Assembly: GCF_003626735.1 (NCBI RefSeq)
Contig: NZ_RBHX01000001.1
Span: 1,612,001-1,676,000, forward strand
Source: Microbacterium sp. CGR2
GTDB taxonomy: Bacteria > Actinomycetota > Actinomycetes > Actinomycetales > Microbacteriaceae
DNA: 64,000 nt
Direction: 5' to 3'
The notes beneath the pieces are model-generated. The model was given only the letters and a program-made list of their open reading frames with translations, made no database searches and was not told the origin of the DNA. Of the stretch, positions 15,860 to 24,198 are shown piece after piece. Position numbers and translations under genes: made by a program. How positions within the stretch are numbered: the first letter of the stretch is position 1; each line of letters starts with the position of its first letter.

Positions 15860-17389
15860 GTGACAGCGTACGTCTCGGCCTTCGACCTCTTCTCCATCGG
15901 GGTGGGCCCGTCGAGCTCGCACACGGTCGGGCCGATGCGTGCGGCGCTGGACTTCGCGCAGCGGATGGAAGCGTGCGGAGCTCTCGGTCGAGTCGCCCGT
16001 GTCGGCTGCACCCTATACGGATCACTGGGAGCGACGGGGATCGGACACGGCACCCCGGATGCCGTCGTCGCCGGACTGCGCGGGCTCTCGCCGGAGACCT
16101 GTGACCCCGTGCACGTGCGCTCGGCCTGGACAGATCACCTCGCCGGTGAGCCGCTGCGGATCAACGGGCACCACGACGTTCCCTTCGTGAAAGACGACGT
16201 CGTGTTCGCTCCGCGCACCAGACTCCCCGGACACCCGAACGCCATGACTCTGACGGCATCGGATGCCGACGGCGCCGTCGTCGCCGAAGAGACGTACTAT
16301 TCGGTCGGCGGTGGCTTCATCCGTCGCGACGGCGAGGAAGCGCCGCTCTCGCGCGGCGGCCTGCCGTACTCGTATGCGGATGCCGCGTCGCTGCTCGCGC
16401 TCTGCGACGAGAACGGACTGTCGATAGCCGAGGTGGCGCGTCTCAACGAGACCGCGCTGCGCAGCGAGGAAGAGGTCGCCGCGGGACTCGACGCGATCTG
16501 GGACGCCATGGCCGAATGCGTGGACGCCGGATTGCACGCCGACGGAGTTCTGCCCGGCATCCTGAAGGTGAAGCGGCGGGCCGGAACGATCCGCGCGCAG
16601 TTGGAGCAGGCGGAGGCCGGCGGGCATCGCGAGCTTCCCGGCGAGTGGCTCGGCGCGTTCGCTCTGGCCGTCAACGAGGAGAATGCGGCGGGCGGGCGCG
16701 TTGTCACGGCTCCGACGAACGGCGCCGCCGGCATCCTCCCCGCTGTGGCGATGTACTGGTGGCGGTTCCTCGCCGACTCTGGGCTCGGTGAAGGCAACGC
16801 CGTCACTCCATACGGCGAGCTGGTGGGCAGCGCGCTCATCGGCTTCGACCCTTCCGGGTCGTCGGGCCCCCCTCCCCGGTCGTTGAGCGAGGCGCGCAGC
16901 GACGAGACGAAACGCCCCGACCCGGCTCTCGTCGCCGAGGCGAACCGTCGCCGCGGCATCCGACGCTTCCTGCTGACGGCGACCGCTCTCGGGTCGCTGT
17001 TCAAGGCGAACGCCTCGATCTCGGGCGCGGAAGGTGGATGTCAGGCGGAGGTCGGGTCGGCCTGCGCCATGGCAGCAGGCGGCCTCACGGCGGTGATGGG
17101 TGGCACGAATCGGCAGATCGAGAACGCCGCCGAGATCGCGATGGAGCACCATCTCGGGCTCACCTGCGATCCGATCGGCGGACTCGTGCAGATTCCGTGC
17201 ATCGAGCGCAATGCGATCGCGGCAGCCACCGCCGTCACGGCAGCCCGGCTGGCGCTGCGGGGGGACGGAAGCCACTACGTCTCGCTCGACGCCGTGGTCG
17301 AGACGATGCGGCAGACCGGTGCGGACATGTCGACCAAATACAAGGAGACCAGCGAGGGCGGCCTCGCGGTCAACGTCATCGAGTGCTGA
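15860..17389 (+). CDS. sdaA: L-serine dehydratase, single-chain, [4Fe-4S] type
   Basis: A 509-residue enzyme that deaminates L-serine to pyruvate and ammonia using an oxygen-sensitive [4Fe-4S] cluster. The cluster cysteines are C394, C436 and C447; their spacing (42 and 11) equals that of E. coli SdaA (C343, C385, C396). SSSHTVGPMRAA near the N-terminus and APTNGAAGILPAV are family motifs. The chain is about 50 residues longer than E. coli SdaA, and the excess lies between AVAMYWWRFL and RGIRRFLL. Part of it (about residues 337-357, rich in Gly, Pro, Ser and charge) is encoded by a repeat-like DNA segment. The start was chosen by the -10 box at 15848. Confidence 0.93.
   Translation: MTAYVSAFDLFSIGVGPSSSHTVGPMRAALDFAQRMEACGALGRVARVGCTLYGSLGATGIGHGTPDAVVAGLRGLSPETCDPVHVRSAWTDHLAGEPLRINGHHDVPFVKDDVVFAPRTRLPGHPNAMTLTASDADGAVVAEETYYSVGGGFIRRDGEEAPLSRGGLPYSYADAASLLALCDENGLSIAEVARLNETALRSEEEVAAGLDAIWDAMAECVDAGLHADGVLPGILKVKRRAGTIRAQLEQAEAGGHRELPGEWLGAFALAVNEENAAGGRVVTAPTNGAAGILPAVAMYWWRFLADSGLGEGNAVTPYGELVGSALIGFDPSGSSGPPPRSLSEARSDETKRPDPALVAEANRRRGIRRFLLTATALGSLFKANASISGAEGGCQAEVGSACAMAAGGLTAVMGGTNRQIENAAEIAMEHHLGLTCDPIGGLVQIPCIERNAIAAATAVTAARLALRGDGSHYVSLDAVVETMRQTGADMSTKYKETSEGGLAVNVIEC
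16877..16916 (+). repeat. REP-like segment embedded in frame in sdaA
   Basis: The stretch containing CGGTCGTTGAGCGAGG and GACGAGACGAAACGCC has the look of a non-coding repeat: purine-rich, low-complexity GAGCGAG/GCGACGAG units. It codes for RSLSEARSDETKR inside the long insertion of SdaA. From memory, intergenic repeats with this GTTGAGCGAG...GACGAAACG pattern are common in Microbacteriaceae; only this copy is in the window. Confidence 0.5.
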
Positions 17390-17470
17390 CCGGTCGAGGG
17401 TGCTGCGGTCGGGGGAGCTGTCGGCTGCCCCCGGTAGTCTCCCACCAGGACCGACCAGGGAGGAGACCGC

Positions 17471-18223
17471 GTGGATCCGTTCTGGGAGCCGACGAGTCGC
17501 CAGCGGCGCCAGCAGCCCGTCGTGGCAATTCGGCCGTCCGACGACGCACCGGCGGTTGACGGGAGCTGGCCGACCAGCATCCCCGCCGTCGCGCAGGTGC
17601 TACGCGAAGGCCTCGACCTCGACGCCGGCGTGACGTTCCTCGTCGGAGAGAACGGCAGCGGAAAATCGACGCTCGTCGAGGGCATCGCGATCGCCTACGG
17701 GCTCTCGCCGGAAGGCGGCTCGCGTAACGCCCGACATCGCACTCGACCGACTGAGTCGCCGTTGTCCGACTGGCTGCGTCTGCAGCGAGGCGTCGGCGCG
17801 AACCGCTGGGGATTCTTCCTGCGCGCCGAGACGATGCACTCCTTCTACACGTATCTCGAGGAGAACCCGTCGGCTGGCGGAGACGTTCCGTTTCACGAGA
17901 TGAGCCACGGCGAGTCCTTCCTCGCGCTGTTGGAGAGCCGCTTCGACGACCCGGGCTTCTACTGCCTCGACGAGCCCGAGGCCGCGCTGTCGTTCAACTC
18001 GACGTTGGCGCTGATCGCGGTGCTCCGCCGCATCGCCGACGAGGGCGGCCAGGTGCTGTGCGCGACGCATTCACCCGTGCTCGCCGCGCTTCCGGGAGCG
18101 CGGATCCTCGAGGTCGGGGAGTGGGGTGTCCGCCCGGCGATGTGGGACGACCTCGAGATCGTCAATCACTGGCGGTCGTTCCTCGAGCATCCGTCCCGCT
18201 ATCTTCGGCATCTGCTCGCGTAA
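17471..18223 (+). CDS. AAA/ABC-type ATPase (predicted ATP-binding protein)
   Basis: A 250-residue cytoplasmic ATPase of the SMC/RecF-like group without a membrane partner. Walker A is GENGSGKST (residues 58-66), the signature is MSHGESF (about 144-150), Walker B is FYCLDEPEAALS (157-168), and the switch His lies in ATHSPVL. Such single-domain proteins are widespread and poorly characterised. GTG was chosen because GGAGGAG lies just upstream. The gene follows sdaA by 80 nt and precedes a strong hairpin. Confidence 0.88.
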   Translation: MDPFWEPTSRQRRQQPVVAIRPSDDAPAVDGSWPTSIPAVAQVLREGLDLDAGVTFLVGENGSGKSTLVEGIAIAYGLSPEGGSRNARHRTRPTESPLSDWLRLQRGVGANRWGFFLRAETMHSFYTYLEENPSAGGDVPFHEMSHGESFLALLESRFDDPGFYCLDEPEAALSFNSTLALIAVLRRIADEGGQVLCATHSPVLAALPGARILEVGEWGVRPAMWDDLEIVNHWRSFLEHPSRYLRHLLA

Positions 18224-18239
18224 CGGCTTTTTGTGCCGC

Positions 18240-18271
18240 GGCTTGGTAGCGGGTGTGCCCGCTACCAAGCC
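18240..18271. terminator. perfect 14-bp hairpin between convergent genes
   Basis: GGCTTGGTAGCGGG (18240-18253) and its exact complement (18258-18271) surround a TGTG loop. A T5 run lies before the hairpin on the plus strand and serves as an A5 on the other. It separates the ATPase gene from sodA, so it probably ends both transcripts, although neither side has a classic T-tail directly after the stem. Confidence 0.65.
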
Positions 18272-18336
18272 ATCGGAGCATAGCCAGACCCAGCGGACCG
18301 ACCGCAGATGATCCTGCCCGGTGGGGTGGGGTGGGG

Positions 18337-18966
18337 TCAGCCAGCGACGATGAGGCCCTGGGTCACGGTGCGGGCGGCCTCGAAGCGGCGCTGCACGTCG
18401 GGCCAGTTCACGAGCTCCCAGAAGGCCTTGACGTAGTCGGCGCGCACGTTGAGGTAGTCGAGGTAGTAGGCGTGCTCCCAGACGTCGAGCTGCAGCAGCG
18501 GGATGACGCCGAGCGGGGCGTTGCCCTGCTGGTCGAACAGCTGGAAGATCACGGGGCGGGTGCCCACGGAGTCCCAGGCGAGCACGGCCCAACCCGATCC
18601 CTGCACGCCGAGTGCCGTCGCGGTGAAGTGCGCACGGAAGGCGTCGATCGACCCGAACGCGTCGACCAGCGCGGCGTCGAGCTCGCCCTCGGGCGCGCCG
18701 CCACCCTCGGGCGAGAGGTTCTGCCAGAACACGGAGTGGTTGATGTGGCCGCCGAGGTTGAACGCGAGGTCCTTCTCGAGCTTGTTCACGTTCGCGAGGT
18801 CATCGGCGCTGCGCGCCGTGGCGAGCTGCTCGAGCGCGGTGTTCGCGCCCGTCACGTACGTCTGGTGGTGCTTGGAGTGGTGCAACTCCATGATCTTGCC
18901 GGAGATGTGCGGCTCGAGCGCCGAGTAGTCGTAGGGCAGCTCGGGGAGTGTGTAAAGAGTGGACAT
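18337..18966 (-). CDS. sodA: superoxide dismutase, Fe/Mn family
   Basis: A 209-residue cytosolic superoxide dismutase. Metal ligands are H29 (MELHHSKHH), H76 ([10 protein letters not shown]), D160 and H164 ([14 protein letters not shown]). GSGWAVLAW and the Gln-for-Gly pattern around residues 70-80 do not settle iron versus manganese; manganese is common in actinobacteria. GAAAGGAAG lies upstream of the ATG. It starts only 22 nt after the flavin reductase stop, so it is most likely the last gene of the SoxR-controlled operon from 21176. Confidence 0.95.
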   Translation of the reverse strand: MSTLYTLPELPYDYSALEPHISGKIMELHHSKHHQTYVTGANTALEQLATARSADDLANVNKLEKDLAFNLGGHINHSVFWQNLSPEGGGAPEGELDAALVDAFGSIDAFRAHFTATALGVQGSGWAVLAWDSVGTRPVIFQLFDQQGNAPLGVIPLLQLDVWEHAYYLDYLNVRADYVKAFWELVNWPDVQRRFEAARTVTQGLIVAG

Positions 18967-18988
18967 GACGTCTTCCTTTCGATGATCT

Positions 18989-19498
18989 TCAGTGGTGGGA
19001 GGCGTGCGGGAGCGCATGGAAGCGGCGGTCGAGGTAGACGAGCGGGCGCCCCTGTGGCCCGGCGAGCACCTCGAGGACTTCGGCGACCACGACCGTCGAC
19101 GACCCGACGACCACAGTCTGCAGAATCCGGCAGCGCAGGGCGGCCCGCGCCGAGGCGAGATGGGGCTCACCCGTCTCGAGGGCCGACCGCCCCTGCTCGG
19201 GAGTGAAGCGCTCCGAGCCGCTGACCGCGAAGCTCTGCGCGAGGTCGGAGTGCTCGTCGTCAATGAGATGCACGACGAAGGTGTCCGCTCCGAGGATCGC
19301 ACCCGCCGAACCGGTGGCCCTGGTGACCGAGAAGACGATGGCGGCGGGATCGACCGCTACCGAGGCCACGCTCGACGCCGTGAGGCCGACGGGGCCGTCG
19401 GCGGTCGATGCCGTGATGATCGCGACGCCGGCGGGGTGGGTGCGGAACGCGGCCTTGAGTCCTTCGCCGACCGGCGTGGGTACTGGTGTCACGGTCAT
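18989..19498 (-). CDS. flavin reductase family protein (FMN-binding split barrel)
   Basis: A 169-residue protein of the flavin reductase/HpaC-like family, which passes electrons from NAD(P)H to free flavin. The family layout is clear: [14 protein letters not shown] near the N-terminus, [21 protein letters not shown] in the first third, and [11 protein letters not shown] at the end. Its start overlaps the reductase gene stop (ATGA). Alongside ferredoxin, ferredoxin reductase and SOD it suggests a redox-repair or electron-supply role under oxidative stress rather than a partner for one monooxygenase. Confidence 0.88.
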   Translation of the reverse strand: MTVTPVPTPVGEGLKAAFRTHPAGVAIITASTADGPVGLTASSVASVAVDPAAIVFSVTRATGSAGAILGADTFVVHLIDDEHSDLAQSFAVSGSERFTPEQGRSALETGEPHLASARAALRCRILQTVVVGSSTVVVAEVLEVLAGPQGRPLVYLDRRFHALPHASHH

Positions 19499-20853
19499 CG
19501 GCCGGCCTCCGTCATCTGTTCCTGTTTCGCATGCGCGAGCATCTCCGCGCGGTCGACGATCTTCGTCCGCTCGCGTCCGCGCTCGGCTCCGGCGCCGCGC
19601 TCGGCGGCGTCGATGCGGAGCCAGCCATCCAGATCGACGGCGTGGCCGAGTCGGTTGATCGAATCCTCGCCGCGCGAGACGGGCTCGGCTTCGGCGAGAT
19701 CGTCGACGAGGTGGCGTACGGTCTGCGCAGCATCCGACTTGGTCGATCCGATGAGCCCGATCGGCCCGCGCTTGATCCAGCCGGTGGCATACAACCGCGG
19801 GATCGGCGCTCCCGCCGCGTCCACGACTCGCCCCTCGGTGTGCGGGACGACTCCGAGATCCGCGTCGAACGGCATCCCGGAAACCGCGGTCGAGCGGTAG
19901 CCCACGGCCCGGTAGACGGCTCCGACGTCGTAGCGCAGCAGCTCGCCGGTTCCGACCATCCGGCCCAGCTCGTCCGACGCAGTGCGCTCCATCTCGATAC
20001 CGTTGACGCGGTCCGTGCCCAGCAGGCGAACGGGACGCTGGCGGAGGTGCAGGTGGATGCGGCGCGAGGCCGTCCGCTCCGCCGGATCGAGCGCGGCCCA
20101 CTCGGTCATGGTGCGCACGATGATGCGGCGCTGTGAGAACTGCGCGACCATCCGCTCGGCGTGCTCATCCAGGACGAGCTCCTCCTCATCGACGATCACG
20201 TCGACGTCGTCCTGCTCGGCGAGCTCACGCAGCTCCATCGCCGAGAAGCGCACATCGGCCGGGCCCCGCCGGGCGAACAGGTGCACATCGCGCAGCGGGC
20301 TGGCGGCGAGCTGATCGAGTACGGCATCCGGGGTATCCGTGTGCGTCAGCGCGGACGCGTGCTTCGCGAGGATCCGGGTGACATCGAGCGCCACGTTGCC
20401 CGCGCCGAGCACCGCAACCGATTCCGCCTCGAGAGGCCAGGTGCGCCCGACATCCGGGTGCCCGTCGTACCAGGCGACGAACTCGGCGGCGCCGAAAGAT
20501 CCCGGAAGGTCGATCCCGGGGATGTCGAGACGGACATCGAGGTCGGCGCCGGTCGCGACGATGACCCCGTCGTAGGCCGCCCGCAGTTCCTCGATCTCGA
20601 CGTCGACGCCGATCTCGACGTTGCACAGTAGACGGATGCGCGGGTTGACCAGCACGTCGTGCAGGGCATCGGTGATCTTGCGGATGCGCGGATGATCCGG
20701 GGCGACCCCGTACCGGACCAGGCCGTAGGGCGCCGGAAGCTTCTCGAACAGGTCGATCGAGGCGGTCGGTGCGAGGCCGAGGAGGATGTCGGCGGCGTAG
20801 ATTCCGGCCGGCCCTGCCCCGACGACGGCGATGCGCGGTTCAATGACGGTCAT
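19495..20853 (-). CDS. fprA: ferredoxin-NADP+ reductase, FprA type
   Basis: A 452-residue FAD- and NADP-binding enzyme of the adrenodoxin-reductase family. FAD loop: [15 protein letters not shown] (residues 9-23). [19 protein letters not shown] is the family hallmark (about 41-59). The NADP loop is [15 protein letters not shown] (about 168-182), and [18 protein letters not shown] near 378-395 is the conserved C-terminal motif. It moves electrons between NADPH and the ferredoxin encoded just upstream; the two genes overlap by 4 nt. Confidence 0.95.
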   Translation of the reverse strand: MTVIEPRIAVVGAGPAGIYAADILLGLAPTASIDLFEKLPAPYGLVRYGVAPDHPRIRKITDALHDVLVNPRIRLLCNVEIGVDVEIEELRAAYDGVIVATGADLDVRLDIPGIDLPGSFGAAEFVAWYDGHPDVGRTWPLEAESVAVLGAGNVALDVTRILAKHASALTHTDTPDAVLDQLAASPLRDVHLFARRGPADVRFSAMELRELAEQDDVDVIVDEEELVLDEHAERMVAQFSQRRIIVRTMTEWAALDPAERTASRRIHLHLRQRPVRLLGTDRVNGIEMERTASDELGRMVGTGELLRYDVGAVYRAVGYRSTAVSGMPFDADLGVVPHTEGRVVDAAGAPIPRLYATGWIKRGPIGLIGSTKSDAAQTVRHLVDDLAEAEPVSRGEDSINRLGHAVDLDGWLRIDAAERGAGAERGRERTKIVDRAEMLAHAKQEQMTEAGR

Positions 20854-21176
20854 GCGTGTTCCCCCTGAGGTGCGAGCGCGGCGATGATCGGGTGGTCGAA
20901 GGCGAGCATTCCCGTCCTGGCTGCACCGCCCGGCGACCCGATCTCGTCGAAGAACTCGACGTTCGCCTTGTAGTAGTCCTGCCACTCGTCGGGCAGATCG
21001 TCTTCGTAATAGATGGCCTCGACCGGGCACACCGGCTCGCAAGCGCCGCAGTCCACGCACTCGTCGGGGTGAATGTACAACGATCGTTCACCCTCGTAGA
21101 TGCAGTCGACGGGGCACTCGTCGATACAGGCCTTGTCCTTCACATCGACGCACGGCAGAGCGATCACATAGGTCAT
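20850..21176 (-). CDS. fdxA: seven-iron ferredoxin (3Fe-4S/4Fe-4S)
   Basis: A 108-residue bacterial ferredoxin. The first half has the [17 protein letters not shown] arrangement, in which one cluster ligand position is non-cysteine in the CxDxxC-type pattern typical of 3Fe-4S sites; then [15 protein letters not shown] supplies the 4Fe-4S motif. A C-terminal extension ([18 protein letters not shown]) is usual for actinobacterial FdxA. It is the first gene of the SoxR-box operon and the natural partner of FprA. Confidence 0.95.
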   Translation of the reverse strand: MTYVIALPCVDVKDKACIDECPVDCIYEGERSLYIHPDECVDCGACEPVCPVEAIYYEDDLPDEWQDYYKANVEFFDEIGSPGGAARTGMLAFDHPIIAALAPQGEHA

Positions 21177-21185
21177 CGCGGGGTT

Positions 21186-21217
21186 CTCGTTCGGGTCACA
21201 CTGTCCTCGTTCGGGTC
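21186..21217. repeat. 12-bp direct repeat in the fdxA leader
   Basis: CTCGTTCGGGTC occurs at 21186-21197 and 21206-21217, 20 bp apart (two helical turns), between the fdxA promoter and its start. It could be a second regulator site or an mRNA feature; nothing more can be said. Confidence 0.6.
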
Positions 21218-21244
21218 GAACGGCCCGTATCGGGCCACTCCACA

Positions 21245-21275
21245 ACCGTAAAACCTCAAGTACACTTGAGGTCAA
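21245..21275 (-). promoter_or_regulatory. SoxR-box promoter of the fdxA-fprA-fre-sodA operon
   Basis: On the minus strand TTGACC (-35, 21270-21275) is followed by 19 bp and then TACGGT (-10, 21245-21250). The spacer contains CCTCAAGT-AC-ACTTGAGG (21254-21271), matching the SoxR consensus CCTCAAG...CTTGAGG perfectly. An over-long 19-bp spacer with the operator inside it is the hallmark of MerR/SoxR activation by DNA distortion. Confidence 0.88.
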
Positions 21276-21294
21276 ATCAGGAAGGAACATCCGG

Positions 21295-21744
21295 ATGAGC
21301 CCGCACGCACCTGACGAGCCGCTGACGATCGGCGAGATGACCCGCCGCACCGGTGTCGCAGCCTCCGCCCTGCACTTCTATGAGACCCTCGGGCTCATCG
21401 CCTCCACCCGCACGTCCGGCAATCAGCGTCGCTACGCCCGGCACATGCTGCGTCGGGTCTCGCTCATCACGGTCGCCAAACGCCTCGGCATCCCGCTGTC
21501 CGACGTGCAGGCCGCCTTCGCCGACGTGCCGCTGACCGAGACGCCGAGTCACGCCGAGTGGCAGCGGGCCTCGCGGCGGTGGAAGCGGGAGTTGGAGAAG
21601 CGCCGCGAGGGCATCGAGCGGCTGGAACGCGAACTCACCGGCTGCATCGGGTGCGGCTGCCTGTCGATGAAGGCCTGCGGCCTGCTCAACCCCGACGACG
21701 CGCTCGGCACCCAGGGCGTCGGGCCACAGCGCCTGCGCGACTGA
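21295..21744 (+). CDS. soxR: redox-sensitive regulator SoxR
   Basis: A 149-residue MerR-family activator. The N-terminal winged helix ([21 protein letters not shown], residues 10-30), the dimerisation helix, and the [2Fe-2S] cysteine cluster [12 protein letters not shown] (residues 115-126) are all present and equal to the SoxR pattern CxxCxCxxxxxC. Oxidation of the cluster by redox-cycling compounds or superoxide activates transcription. The ATG has AGGAAGG upstream. It is divergent from the fdxA operon, with a perfect SoxR box between. Confidence 0.95.
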   Translation: MSPHAPDEPLTIGEMTRRTGVAASALHFYETLGLIASTRTSGNQRRYARHMLRRVSLITVAKRLGIPLSDVQAAFADVPLTETPSHAEWQRASRRWKRELEKRREGIERLERELTGCIGCGCLSMKACGLLNPDDALGTQGVGPQRLRD

Positions 21745-21751
21745 TGAGAAA

Positions 21752-21781
21752 GGGCCGCCCCGCACGGATGTGGGACGGCCC
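21752..21781. terminator. hairpin between soxR and the flotillin gene
   Basis: GGGCCGCCCC (21752-21761) can pair with GGGACGGCCC (21772-21781) with one mismatch. It lies between two convergent stop codons. Confidence 0.7.
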
Positions 21782-21786
21782 AGAAG

Positions 21787-23379
21787 TCACTCTGCGGCGG
21801 GCGCCGGAGGAGGCGGAGGTGTGGTCGGCCTCGACTCACGCTTCGACGGCGGCGGGGTGGCCTCGGCGACACCGGCGCCGAAGCTCCGGCCGACGGTCTG
21901 ACCCTGGATGATGCCGGCGAGATCGAGTCCGGTCGCCGCGTGGACGCTGTCGAAGACCGAGCGAAGAGCCCGCGCGTTGTCGGCACCGACCACGCTCGAT
22001 GCGCCGTCGTCTCCGGAACTGCCCACGATCGACACGTTGCCGATGGCCGCGTAGCCCTTGGAGAACTCCGCCATGATCGACGGGAGCACTTCGAGTACGC
22101 GCTGGGAGAGGAACGCGTCCTGGTTGGAGGCGATGGCCTTGGCCTCTGCTTCGAGCGATGCTGCGCGGGCGTCACCTTCGGCGCGGATGGCGTCGGCTTC
22201 GGCATTCGCGCGCAGGCGTCGGGCTTCGGCCTCTGCTTCTGCCTGTGCACGAAGGGCGTTGGCCTCACCGCTGGCTTTCGCGATGGCGGCGGCTGCTTCA
22301 CCGTCGGCGCGGGCCTTGTCGGCCTGAGCCTGCTGTTCGGCGATGCGGGTGCGGGCTTCGGCCTGCTTGACCTGCTCGATCGCTGCAGCCTCGGCTGAGC
22401 GCTCACGCGTGTAGAGCTCTGCCTGAGCGCGGGTTTCGGCCTCGTAGCGCTGGGCGTCGGCGACGCGCTTCACGTCGGCGTCGAGCTGAGCCTGCTTGTT
22501 CTCGGCCTGCTGCTGGAGCACGGCCTGCTGCGCCTGCTCGCGGGCGAGGTTCTCGGCTTGCTCGGCTTCGGCTCGCGCGCGTCCGATGCCGGCGTTCGCG
22601 TTCGCGGTGTTGGTGTCGAGCGCGGTCTGCTCGACCAGGTTGGCTTCCTGGTTGGCGATGTTCTTCTGGTTGATCGCACGGTCGGCGTTGGTCTGCGAGA
22701 TCTCCGCCGACTGACGCTTCGCCTGGATCTCGGGGGAGCCGAGCGACTGGATGTAGCCGACCTTGTCGGTGATGCCCTTGATCTGGAATGAGTCGAGGAT
22801 CAGGCCCTGCTCGGCGAGCTCCTGCGAGACGTCAGCGGCGATCTGGTCGGAGAACTTCTTGCGCTCGCGCATGAGCTCGACGACCGAGAGTGTGGCGACG
22901 ATACCGCGGAGTGCACCTTCGAGCTGCTCGGTGGTGAACTGCTCGATGGCGGCATCCTGCGAAGCGAAACGCTCGGCGGCACGGCGCACCAGCAGGGGGT
23001 CGGACCCGATCTTCACGATCGCAACGCCGTCGACGTTCAGCGTGACACTGTCGAGCGACTGGGCCTCGGCGTTGAGAGACACCTGCCGGGAGCGCAGCGA
23101 GATGATCTCGTGACGCTGCGTGATCGGGTTGACGAGCGACTTGCCGTTGACGATGACGGTGACCGGCGATTCCGACATCTCGTCCCGGCTCGTCCCGTCA
23201 GCCGAGAGGACTGCGAGTTGCACCTTCTGCTTGCGGCCGGAGATGACGAGCGCTTCGTCTGCACGGGCCACCTTGATCCAGCTGCGTGCGAACAGCAGCA
23301 GGATGAGCAGCAGAACGATGCCGATGACGACGGCGATGCCGACGATGATGAGGATGCCGACGATTCCGGCGATCTCCAT
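21787..23379 (-). CDS. flotillin family (SPFH domain) membrane protein
   Basis: A 530-residue flotillin-like protein. Residues 8-34 form a membrane anchor, 35-200 an SPFH/band-7 domain (VNPITQRHEIISLRSRQ, LRGIVATLSVVELMRER), and 215-430 a long Ala/Glu/Gln-rich coiled coil with AEAEA-type repeats that drives oligomerisation. The C-terminal tail ends in a Pro-rich stretch (PPPSKRESRPTTPPPPPAPA). Flotillins organise membrane microdomains. ATG 23379 is preferred to GTG 23400 because GGGGAAGG lies just upstream of it. Confidence 0.92.
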   Translation of the reverse strand: MEIAGIVGILIIVGIAVVIGIVLLLILLLFARSWIKVARADEALVISGRKQKVQLAVLSADGTSRDEMSESPVTVIVNGKSLVNPITQRHEIISLRSRQVSLNAEAQSLDSVTLNVDGVAIVKIGSDPLLVRRAAERFASQDAAIEQFTTEQLEGALRGIVATLSVVELMRERKKFSDQIAADVSQELAEQGLILDSFQIKGITDKVGYIQSLGSPEIQAKRQSAEISQTNADRAINQKNIANQEANLVEQTALDTNTANANAGIGRARAEAEQAENLAREQAQQAVLQQQAENKQAQLDADVKRVADAQRYEAETRAQAELYTRERSAEAAAIEQVKQAEARTRIAEQQAQADKARADGEAAAAIAKASGEANALRAQAEAEAEARRLRANAEADAIRAEGDARAASLEAEAKAIASNQDAFLSQRVLEVLPSIMAEFSKGYAAIGNVSIVGSSGDDGASSVVGADNARALRSVFDSVHAATGLDLAGIIQGQTVGRSFGAGVAEATPPPSKRESRPTTPPPPPAPAAE

Positions 23380-23518
23380 GGTGACCTTCCCCCCGCGCAC
23401 CTCTGTCGGTGCGCTTTAGGCACCACCCTGCCAGATCGCGGTCTGCCGCGCGCGCTCCCGTGGCAGTTGGTGTGGGCAAAGGTCGATTGAGATCGCCACA
23501 ACCGTGTCGGGAGGAGAG

Positions 23519-23947
23519 TCAGCCCTGGCGGAGCTTCTTCGTCAGAGCGAGGAGGGTGCGGAGCTCGTCGTCGTCGAGTCGGGACATGCGCTCGGCGATC
23601 GAACGACCGTGAATCATCGCGAGCGCGCGGAATGTCTTGGCTCCGGCATCCGTCGCTCGGATCAACGATCCGCGACCGTCGTCGGGATCGGGGCACTTGG
23701 CGACCAGCCCGCGCGCCACCATGCGGTCGATGAGCCGCGAGACGCTCGGTTGGCTGATCAGCATGTTCGCGGTGACATCTCGCAGGCGGGCCGTCATCTC
23801 CGGCGCCCGGGTCACCGTCAGCAGCACGTCGTATTCGGCCTGAGCGAGATGGGCGTCGTCGAAGTCGGCGAGCATCTCGGTGAACAGCTCGTGCTGCGCG
23901 CGGAACAGGCTCTCCCATGCCTCCAGGGCGAGCTTGCGATCGGTCAT
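23519..23947 (-). CDS. MarR-family transcriptional regulator
   Basis: A 142-residue winged-helix regulator. The recognition region is DVTANMLISQPSVSRLIDRMVARGLV (about 60-85), followed by the wing with DPDDGRGSLIRATDAG; the first and last helices form the dimer interface. The ATG at 23947 is preceded by TATTCT at the leaderless distance, so the longer upstream frame is rejected. Ligand and targets are unknown; the flotillin gene downstream on the same strand, 140 nt away, could be co-regulated. Confidence 0.9.
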   Translation of the reverse strand: MTDRKLALEAWESLFRAQHELFTEMLADFDDAHLAQAEYDVLLTVTRAPEMTARLRDVTANMLISQPSVSRLIDRMVARGLVAKCPDPDDGRGSLIRATDAGAKTFRALAMIHGRSIAERMSRLDDDELRTLLALTKKLRQG

Positions 23948-23953
23948 GCTCAC

Positions 23954-23959
23954 AGAATA
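23954..23959 (-). promoter_or_regulatory. -10 element TATTCT for marR-type gene
   Basis: On the minus strand TATTCT is followed by GTGAGC and the ATG: a 6-nt spacing with no Shine-Dalgarno sequence. Confidence 0.55.
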
Positions 23960-23971
23960 GTGCGAACAGTA

Positions 23972-24005
23972 AAGGGCCGGTCGGAGAGGCTCCCGACCGG
24001 CCCTT
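23972..24005. terminator. perfect 13-bp hairpin upstream of the MarR gene
   Basis: AAGGGCCGGTCGG (23972-23984) and its exact complement (23993-24005) enclose an 8-nt loop. On the minus strand the stem is followed by TTTACT, so it would stop transcripts coming towards the MarR promoter; no gene for such a transcript is seen on that side. Confidence 0.55.
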
Positions 24006-24167
24006 GTCCCTTGCACCAAGAGTGTCCTGCAATCACATGCGGTGGATGCCACAGCAAACATTCACCGTGTGATCACTGTATAACGGCGGGGTAACGAATG
24101 CAACGGTTTGGTTACGGAATCTTGCTATCGAGATGCTGACCGAGCCGAATGAAACTTCTGCTTGCAT

Positions 24168-24182
24168 CTCAAGCGGCTTGAG
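24168..24182. promoter_or_regulatory. MerR-type operator palindrome
   Basis: CTCAAG-CGG-CTTGAG lies 17 nt before the MerR-family start codon. Position and symmetry suggest autoregulation. Confidence 0.5.
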
Positions 24183-24198
24183 GTTGAAGGGTGAGAAC

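Noticed and set aside
24006..24160. Possible small gene or riboswitch between the MarR and MerR genes
   Set aside because: There is a loose inverted repeat (GTAAC ... GTTAC) but no start codon with a ribosome-binding site and no known riboswitch fold that I can recognise.
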